DNA of 64,000 nucleotides from JAGWBG01 sp034421095 (lineage in GTDB: Bacteria > Chloroflexota > Dehalococcoidia > Lucifugimonadales > JAGWBF01), in assembly GCA_034421095.1 (NCBI GenBank), contig DAOUKR010000032.1, forward strand, positions 33,608 to 97,607. Direction: 5' to 3'. How positions within the stretch are numbered: the first letter of the stretch is position 1; each line of letters opens with the position of its first letter. The notes under the pieces were generated by a model. The model saw only the letters and a program-made list of their open reading frames with translations, did no database searches and was not told the DNA's origin. This document shows, one piece after another, positions 58,704-64,000 of this stretch. The position numbers were made by a program, and so were the translations under genes.

Positions 58704-60188
58704 ATGGCGACGAGGTCCTTCATTGGCAATGTAAATGCACCCGACTTTCCACAGGGTTTGGACTGGCTGAACACCGACAGGCCGCTGAGCCTTCAAGACC
58801 TGCGGGGGAAGATAGTAATCCTGGATTTCTGGACATACTGTTGAATCAACTGTATGCACGTATTTCCGCAGTTGCGGAAACTGGAGCACAAGTACAGGAA
58901 CGAGTTGGCGGTCATAGGGGTGCACTCGGCCAAATTCACCTCCGAGCAGGACACCGATAACCTTCGTCAGGCGGTCCTTCGTTATGAGTTGGAGCATCCG
59001 GTGATTAACGACGGCCAGTTCACTGTGTGGAGGCAGTATTCCGGACGGGCTTGGCCCACGCTGATATTCATAGACCCCCAGGGCAAGATTATAGGAAAGC
59101 ATGAAGGGGAGATTACCTTCGAGGACTTCGACCCCGTGCTGGCTCGGATGGTGGAGGAGTTTGACGGGAAGGGCATCCTCGACCATACCCCTCTACATCA
59201 CAGTATGGAGGAAGTGGAAAAGTCGGTCCTGGCTTTCCCCGGCAAGGTGCTCGCTGACGACGTCACGGGCAGGCTCTTCATATCCGACTCCAACCACAAC
59301 CGGATCATTGTATCCACTCTGGACGGGGAGGTGAGACAGGTCGTCGGCTGCGGCGAAGCGGGTCTCGCCGACGGCGACTTCGGTACGGCCAGCTTCGACC
59401 ACCCCCAGGGTATGGCCCTCGACGGAGATGTCCTCTACGTGGCGGATACCGAGAACCACGCCATCCGCAGGGTTGACCTGGCCGGTGGGAAGGTGGCGAC
59501 GGTGGCGGGCACGGGAAGGCAGGCAAGGGGCTTTGGGAAGGGCGGCGAGGCCCTGTCCACGGACCTGAGTTCTCCCTGGGACCTGGCCTTGCACGGCGGG
59601 ACCCTTTACATAGCCATGGCCGGTATTCACCAGCTATGGGCTCTGGACCCGGAGGCCGGGCAAGTGCGCCCCTACGCCGGCAACGGCCGTGAGGCCCCCG
59701 TTGACGGGCCACTTCTTTCCGCCTCCCTGGACCAGCCCAGCGGCATAACCACCGACGGGAATGTGCTCTACTTCGCCGACAGCGAGGCCAGCGCCATCCG
59801 TACCGCCGACCTGAGTGAAAGCGGACGGGTCGGCACCATCGTGGGGCAGGACCTCTTCGTCTTCGGCGACGTTGACGGCACCGGCGACGCCGTCCGTTTG
59901 CAGCATCCCATCGGGATACATTACCACGATGGCGTCCTTTACATAGCTGACACCTACAACAACAAGGTCAAGCGGGTCTTCCCCCAGACCAGAAGCGTTC
60001 TCACCATGCTGGGCACCGGCGAGCCGGGATACCTGGACGGCGAAGCCAGCGAGGCCCTCTTTCACGAGCCCGGGGACGTGAGTGTGGCTGCGGGCAAGCT
60101 GTACGTAGCGGATACCAACAACCACGCCATCCGCGTGGCAGACCTGGAGACCGGTGAGGTAAGCACCCTGGAGATTAGGGGGTTGTAG
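58704..60188 (+). CDS. Selenocysteine-containing thioredoxin/NHL-repeat protein (TGA read-through at 58842)
   Basis: Read through one in-frame TGA, the gene encodes 494 residues. It starts at an ATG (58704) with AAAGGGGG 6 bases upstream. Residues 1-150 form a thioredoxin-like domain like that of NHLRC2; its family motif YCCINCMH appears here as YC-U-INCMH, with U47 encoded by TGA at 58842-58844 and Cys50 resolving. From ~residue 170 six NHL beta-propeller blades follow (for example HPQGMALDGDVLYVADTENH, YVADTNNHAIRVADLETG). A hairpin fitting a bacterial SECIS follows the TGA and selA is in the window. A frame starting at 58854 would lack the redox site. Probably a redox or peroxide-linked enzyme; partner unknown. 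Confidence 0.88.
58842..58880 (+). promoter_or_regulatory. SECIS-like element with the Sec TGA
   Basis: TGA at 58842-58844, then 18 bases, then TTTCCGC (58863-58869), loop AGTT (58870-58873) and GCGGAAA (58874-58880). The perfect 7-pair stem, the G at loop position 2 and the spacing fit the known bacterial SECIS rules. TGTA (58851-58854) may pair with TACA (58894-58897) as a lower stem. Confidence 0.75.
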
Positions 60189-60204
60189 GAACGAGTTACC
60201 CCGG

Positions 60205-61389
60205 CTAAAGCCCGAATCTCTTCGCCGCCCTGGAGAAGCCCTCCATGGCCCCCTCCAGCACCCTGTCCTCCAGGCAGTAGGAGATGCGGAAGTAGCCCGG
60301 CGAGCCGAACCCCCGGCCCGGCACCGTGAGCACGTTCCAGCGCTGCAACTCCTCCACGAAGGCCGCGTCGTCCTCCAGGGGAGACTTGGGGAACAGGTAG
60401 AATGCTCCCTGGGGCTTGAAGATTGAGTAGCCCATTTCGGTAAGCTGGCCGTAGAGATGGTCCCTCTTGCGCTGGTAGTCCCCCACGTCCACGCTGACTC
60501 CCTGAAGCGCGCGGATGGCGTGCTGCATCAACGCCGGGGCGTTCACGAAACCCAGTATACGGTTGCAGAAGGTGAATCCGTCCACCAGCTCCGCCCTTTC
60601 CTCGTAGTCGGGATTCACGGCAATGTAGCCGATACGTTCTCCGGGAAGGGCCAGGTCCTTGGCGTGGGAGTGGACGACGATGGACGTTTCATAGTGGGGA
60701 AACACCTGGGGGTAAGTGAGGCCGTCATAGATGATTCGACGGTAGGGTTCATCGCTTATCAGGAATATTTCAGTGCCGTACTGCGCCATTTTTCGGCGCA
60801 GCAGGTCTCCCAAATCCTTGAGCATGTCCGCACCGTAGACGGCCCCCGAGGGATTGTTGGGGGAGTTGATGAAAACGGCCCTGGTACGGGGCGTTATCAA
60901 CCCCTCCAGAGCGGCCAGGTCCGGCTGGAAGTTGCCATCTGTGGGGGCGATTACGGGGACCCCTCCGTGATTGTCGGTGTAGTACCCGTACTCCACGAAG
61001 TAGGGTGCGAAGAACACCACCTCGTCGCCCGGATTGAGGATTGTCTTCAGCACCACGTTGAGGCCGCCCGCAGCGCCGCAGGTCATCACGATTTCCCTCA
61101 TGGTGAAGGGTATGTCCGTCTCTGCCCTGAGACCCGCTGCCACGGCTTCCCTGGTCTCGGCATAGCCGGCGTTGGGCATATATCGGTGCATCCCCGCGGA
61201 GGGAGCCTCCGCGATCCTGCGTACCTCCTGGTGAAACTGGGGTGGAGGCTCCACCACCGGGTTGCCCAGGGACAGGTCGAAGACCTTGTCCTCTCCGTAC
61301 TGCTGCTTGAGGGCGATGCCTGCCTCGAACATCCGGCGGATCCATCCCCCCTCCTCCACGAAACGCGCCACCTTCTGCGATACGGCCAT
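60205..61389 (-). CDS. Class I/II pyridoxal-phosphate aminotransferase
   Basis: 394 residues. FDLSLGNPVVEPPPQFHQEV opens the small domain; MTCGAAGGLNVVLKTILNPG is the cofactor turn, NSPNNPSGAVYGADML and ISDEPYRRIIYDG carry the Asn and Asp/Tyr ligands, and the PLP lysine is in HSHAKDLALPGERIGYIAVN. YFRISYCLEDRVLEG holds the carboxylate-binding Arg. Close in style to aspartate/alanine-type aminotransferases of fold I. It converges on the selenoprotein gene (16 bases apart) and is monocistronic. Confidence 0.93.
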   Translation of the reverse strand: MAVSQKVARFVEEGGWIRRMFEAGIALKQQYGEDKVFDLSLGNPVVEPPPQFHQEVRRIAEAPSAGMHRYMPNAGYAETREAVAAGLRAETDIPFTMREIVMTCGAAGGLNVVLKTILNPGDEVVFFAPYFVEYGYYTDNHGGVPVIAPTDGNFQPDLAALEGLITPRTRAVFINSPNNPSGAVYGADMLKDLGDLLRRKMAQYGTEIFLISDEPYRRIIYDGLTYPQVFPHYETSIVVHSHAKDLALPGERIGYIAVNPDYEERAELVDGFTFCNRILGFVNAPALMQHAIRALQGVSVDVGDYQRKRDHLYGQLTEMGYSIFKPQGAFYLFPKSPLEDDAAFVEELQRWNVLTVPGRGFGSPGYFRISYCLEDRVLEGAMEGFSRAAKRFGL

Positions 61390-61527
61390 CTTCCACCACT
61401 CCTGAAATGCTTTCCCGCGCTAGTTCCCCGCCATGAGAATATACCGCCGCCGTGAGGAGATGTCCAGTACGATGATTAAGATGCTCGGTGTGAGAACAGA
61501 AAGACTCTATCCCTGGCGAGACTTCCG

Positions 61528-61556
61528 TTGACAGGTAAATCACTTCTGGATATATT
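61528..61556 (+). promoter_or_regulatory. Promoter of tRNA-Met
   Basis: TTGACA (61528-61533) and TATATT (61551-61556) with a 17-base spacer, about 80 bases before the tRNA. Confidence 0.6.
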
Positions 61557-61644
61557 TAATGGTACATCAAGGTTCGCCCGGTATTTATACCAAGCACCTT
61601 GCCCGCGATACGTACCGGGGTTTTCTGCCCGGTAAATCCAGGAC

Positions 61645-61719
61645 GGCAACGTAGCTCAGCGGCAGAGCGGGCGCTTCATAAGCGCTAGGTCGTTGGTTCG
61701 AACCCAACCGTTGCCACCA
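61645..61719 (+). tRNA. tRNA-Met (anticodon CAT), elongator type
   Basis: Acceptor GGCAACG / CGTTGCC, D-arm TAGCTCAGCGGCAGAGC, anticodon arm GGCGC-TTCATAA-GCGCT and T-arm TTGGTTCGAACCCAA, discriminator A and encoded CCA (61717-61719). The paired G1-C72 and the lack of three G-C pairs in the anticodon stem argue against the initiator. An Ile2 (lysidine) identity cannot be excluded. Confidence 0.93.
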
Positions 61720-62082
61720 CCGACACCCCCGGAACGGACGTGATATTCCCAGCCGTGCCCTTATGCGCCCATGGTATAGACTTGCGCACGGGTCTAACCC
61801 GTCTCACGTGATGTTTCAACAGTACCTTCTCTCCTTGTGGAGACCTTTAAGTAACCGTCATTCCGGCGGAAGCCGGAATCCACCCTCCCATCCCCACACC
61901 AAGCCCGGGACAGGCTCTCAATACTTTCTCCTGTCTGTCCCGCCTGCCGCGGGCAGGTGCAGGCAGACGTCAAAGAAGTGGAGACCCTATGGCAACACCT
62001 TCAAGTAAATTCGAGCAAACTTGACAAAGGCGAACCAGGTGGGTAAAAGTGGGACAGACGGAAGAAAGGTAAGGAGGACGAC
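61720..62082. other. Intergenic region with repeats
   Basis: No gene seen. Contains the hairpin CGTCATTCCGGCGGAAGCCG followed by GAAT at 61856-61879 and CCTGCCGCGGGCAGG at 61943-61957, both members of families present elsewhere in the window. Confidence 0.6.
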
Positions 62083-63108
62083 ATGCGCGCAGTTGTCTAT
62101 GAGACGGGAGGAGTAGAGGCCCTGCAAGTAAGTGAGATTCCCGACCTCCAGCCGGGACCCGGTGAGGTGTTGGTTCGGGTGAAAGCCTGCGCCATGAATC
62201 ACCTGGACGTATGGGCTACCAAGAACCCTACCGAGCGGCGCTTCGAAGGGCCGAGAATCATGGGTGCCGACGTTGCCGGCGTGGTGGAGAGCCTTGGCCC
62301 CGGTGCCTCCGGGTTCTCCCCCGGAGACCGTGTACTGGTATATCCTGGCACCAGTTGCCGGCAATGCCAGAGATGCCAGAGGGGTATGCACTCCGATTGC
62401 ACCCAGTACAAGCTTCTGGGGGTGGGCCTGGACGGCGGCTACTCGGAGCTTATGCGTATCCCGGACATCTACCTGGCACCCCTTCCCGACAACATCAGCT
62501 TCGAGGATGGCGCATCCATTCCCCTGGTGTTCATCACCGCTTGGCGAGTCCTGGTGGAGAAGGCCAGGATACAGCCGGGGGAGTGGGTACTGGTCAACGC
62601 GGCGGGCAGCGGCGTTGGTATTGCCGCCATCCAGATTGCCCGGCTCTTTGGCGCTCGTGTTATCACCACGGCAAGCACCGAGGTCAAGCGAGGGAAGGGC
62701 CTGGAGCTAGGCGCGGAATGGGCCGTGGACTATACTCAACCCGGCTGGCCCCAAGAGGTGGTGCGCCTGTGCGATGGCCGGGGCGCGGACGCCGCCATTG
62801 ACAGCGTAGGGGGCGATACCCTCCAGAAAACCCTGGACGCAATGGCCACGGGCGGCCGGGTGGTGAACTGCGGCAACACGTCCAGTGGAGACTGGAACCT
62901 TGACCTGACCACGTTGCGTTCCCGCAGGCTGTGGCTGACCTCATCCTTTATGGGCAGCAATAGCTATCTGCACGAGGTGCTGAAGTTCGTCGAGACCGGG
63001 CAAATCAAGCCGGTGATTCACGACGTGTTTCCCTTTGAGCGGGTGCAGGAGGCCCACCGCGCCATGATAAACCGGGACAACTTCGGCAAAATCGTGCTGA
63101 CCTGGTAG
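62083..63108 (+). CDS. Zinc-type alcohol dehydrogenase / MDR family oxidoreductase
   Basis: 341 residues of the medium-chain dehydrogenase superfamily. N-terminal GroES-like domain with NHLDVWATKNP and IMGADVAGVVESLGPGASGF; the structural zinc loop CRQCQRCQRGMHSDC near residues 90-105 has four Cys. The catalytic zinc site is only partly kept (no Cys at the usual first position, NHLD instead). NAAGSGVGIAAIQIARLFGA is the NAD(P) site. It probably oxidises an alcohol or reduces a quinone or enoyl substrate. AAGGAGG lies a few bases before the ATG. A cupin gene follows 45 bases later. Confidence 0.9.
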   Translation: MRAVVYETGGVEALQVSEIPDLQPGPGEVLVRVKACAMNHLDVWATKNPTERRFEGPRIMGADVAGVVESLGPGASGFSPGDRVLVYPGTSCRQCQRCQRGMHSDCTQYKLLGVGLDGGYSELMRIPDIYLAPLPDNISFEDGASIPLVFITAWRVLVEKARIQPGEWVLVNAAGSGVGIAAIQIARLFGARVITTASTEVKRGKGLELGAEWAVDYTQPGWPQEVVRLCDGRGADAAIDSVGGDTLQKTLDAMATGGRVVNCGNTSSGDWNLDLTTLRSRRLWLTSSFMGSNSYLHEVLKFVETGQIKPVIHDVFPFERVQEAHRAMINRDNFGKIVLTW

Positions 63109-63153
63109 GTTGCATTGAAGGCATGGCAGCCATCCCGCTGGAAGGAGTGAGGT

Positions 63154-63723
63154 ATGAGTAGCGACACCGAGTACACAGTCGGCCAGTTTATGGAGGACGT
63201 CAAGGCCATCTTGAGGGAGAAAGGCTCCACCGACGAGGGGTTGGGCGAGATAGCCCAACGGATGCAGGCACTAAGCTCCCGTAGTGACCTGCTTGAACAG
63301 GGGCCGATAAGGATAATACCCCCCGGCAGAGAGGCCCTGGAGGTCTGCGACCTGTATTCAGACCTGGACGATACCCTGATTCTGGCTATTGCCAAGTTCG
63401 CCCATGAGCATCCGACCACGGTCCACAACCACAACACCTGGGGGGTTATATGCCCCTACAAGGGCCGTATTCACTATGAAGGGTGGGAGCGAGTGGACGA
63501 CGTCTCCAGGTCGGGATATGCCGAGCTAAAGCTCCACGTCCAGAGAGACCTGGAGCCGGGCGAAGCCCTCTACTGGCTGCCCTATCCCAGGGATATTCAT
63601 CGACAGCAGGCCCACGACGAGCAGGGCTGGGAGATTTTCCTGATGGGGAAGGGCACCCAGGGAACGTCCCTCCTGCACTTCGACCCCGATCAGCACAAGG
63701 TGTGGGACGTAGCTCCAGGCTAG
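63154..63723 (+). CDS. Cysteine dioxygenase-like cupin protein
   Basis: 189 residues. A helical N-terminus precedes a cupin barrel with TTVHNHNTWGVICPYKGRIH (H-x-H metal ligands near residues 90-92) and a second motif with the late His in YPRDIHRQQAHDEQGW. This resembles the cysteine/3-mercaptopropionate dioxygenase-type fold and related RmlC-like enzymes. The iron ligand set 3-His appears possible, but the Ser-His-Tyr triad cannot be confirmed. Same strand as the MDR gene, likely in one operon. Confidence 0.75.
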   Translation: MSSDTEYTVGQFMEDVKAILREKGSTDEGLGEIAQRMQALSSRSDLLEQGPIRIIPPGREALEVCDLYSDLDDTLILAIAKFAHEHPTTVHNHNTWGVICPYKGRIHYEGWERVDDVSRSGYAELKLHVQRDLEPGEALYWLPYPRDIHRQQAHDEQGWEIFLMGKGTQGTSLLHFDPDQHKVWDVAPG

Positions 63724-63742
63724 AGAACCTCTAAACACCTTA

Positions 63743-63768
63743 CGTCATTCCGGCGAAAGCCGGAATCC
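63743..63768. repeat. CGTCATTCC-type hairpin repeat
   Basis: CGTCATTCCGGCGAAAGCCG followed by GAATCC, an ATTCCGGC/GCCGGAAT hairpin with a short loop. Same family as 29459, 47001 and 61856. Confidence 0.7.
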
Positions 63769-63855
63769 AGGATGGTCTTGGCGGGTCAACAGCTACAGAG
63801 TCAAGCCTTTTCACCCCCATCAAGGTAAAAGGGCCTTATTCAGAGGTTTCTTAGA

Positions 63856-64000
63856 GGTGTTTGTAAAGCCCCTTCTCCCCCGCCGGAGGCGGGCTGGGAT
63901 GAGGGGTATCACCCTCACCCCGTATCAAGTACGGGGCAGGCTCTCAATCCTTCCTGCCCGCCGAGGCGGGTCCCATCGAGGGAGAGGAGGCTTGGGACGC
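63856..64000. repeat. Two-hairpin repeat with nested palindromic insertions, running off the window
   Basis: Same ends as 51059-51162 (GGTGTTTGTAAAGCCCC ... GGCTTGGGACGC). The first hairpin arm is replaced by CGCCGGAGGCGGG, and two extra segments, CCCCGTATCAAGTACGGGG with CAGG and CCTGCCCGCCGAGGCGGG, are inserted in the middle. Confidence 0.75.

Overview
The window looks like a chromosomal piece of a Chloroflexota bacterium, most likely a Dehalococcoidia/SAR202-type genome. This is an inference from gene content: paired thiolase and DUF35 genes, several luciferase-like (LLM) flavin monooxygenases, many SDRs, a GMC oxidoreductase, an amidohydrolase, an Asp23/AmaP cluster, and abundant short palindromic intergenic repeats. 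No rRNA or marker gene fixes the taxonomy. Coding density is high and genes sit in short operons on both strands. I see no prophage, insertion sequence or CRISPR array.

Layout. 1-7.6 kb: a truncated amidase, a HicB-like gene, a thiolase/DUF35 pair, an Asp23-Asp23-AmaP-DUF2273 envelope-stress-type operon facing a TetR gene, then an amidohydrolase-SDR-NUDIX operon. 7.7-9.8 kb: an ATPase/HNH pair matching the Septu defence system. 10-18.3 kb: catabolic genes (a thiolase-like protein without its nucleophile plus DUF35, LLM, SnoaL-like, dienelactone hydrolase, SMP-30, a Ca/Na exchanger, SDR). 18.6-25 kb: an accessory stretch with a tandem-repeat membrane protein, a two-component system, a toxin/antitoxin-like pair next to a duplicated DUF2283 fragment, a nuclease-like protein, a NYN-domain gene between direct repeats, a candidate small RNA and tRNA-Arg. 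25-29 kb: LLM, GMC oxidoreductase and its small-subunit homologue, SDR. 29.6-33.5 kb: a pantothenate operon (P1 peptidase, DUF2520, panB, panC) behind an attenuator-like leader. 33.7-37.8 kb: ybeY-dnaX-ybaB-recR-recO. 38-43.3 kb: methyltransferase, alkaline-phosphatase-superfamily hydrolase, duplicated lipoprotein leader and repeat protein, radical SAM/HhH protein. 43.4-49.4 kb: acyl-CoA dehydrogenase, coaX-coaBC, tRNA-Gln, cytidylate-kinase-like gene and copper nitrite reductase. 49.5-57.1 kb: selA and, divergently, aldehyde dehydrogenase-gcvT-gcvH-gcvPA-gcvPB. 57.3-64 kb: HEPN-like gene, HpcH/HpaI aldolase, a selenoprotein, aminotransferase, tRNA-Met, MDR dehydrogenase, cupin.

The strongest discovery is at 58704-60188. 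This thioredoxin/NHL-repeat protein carries an in-frame TGA (58842-58844) exactly where the family has the first Cys of its CxxC motif. A SECIS-like hairpin follows, and selA lies about 8 kb away. A routine gene call would start at 58854 and lose the redox centre. Other results worth following: a mutually exclusive terminator/antiterminator leader before the pantothenate operon; two matching operators in the Asp23/TetR intergenic region; an orphan promoter-hairpin-terminator unit near 24.7 kb; and nested families of palindromic repeats.

Pathway view: panB, panC, the DUF2520 protein, coaX and coaBC cover most of the route from ketoisovalerate to phosphopantetheine. The gcv operon gives a complete glycine decarboxylase apart from the shared L protein.
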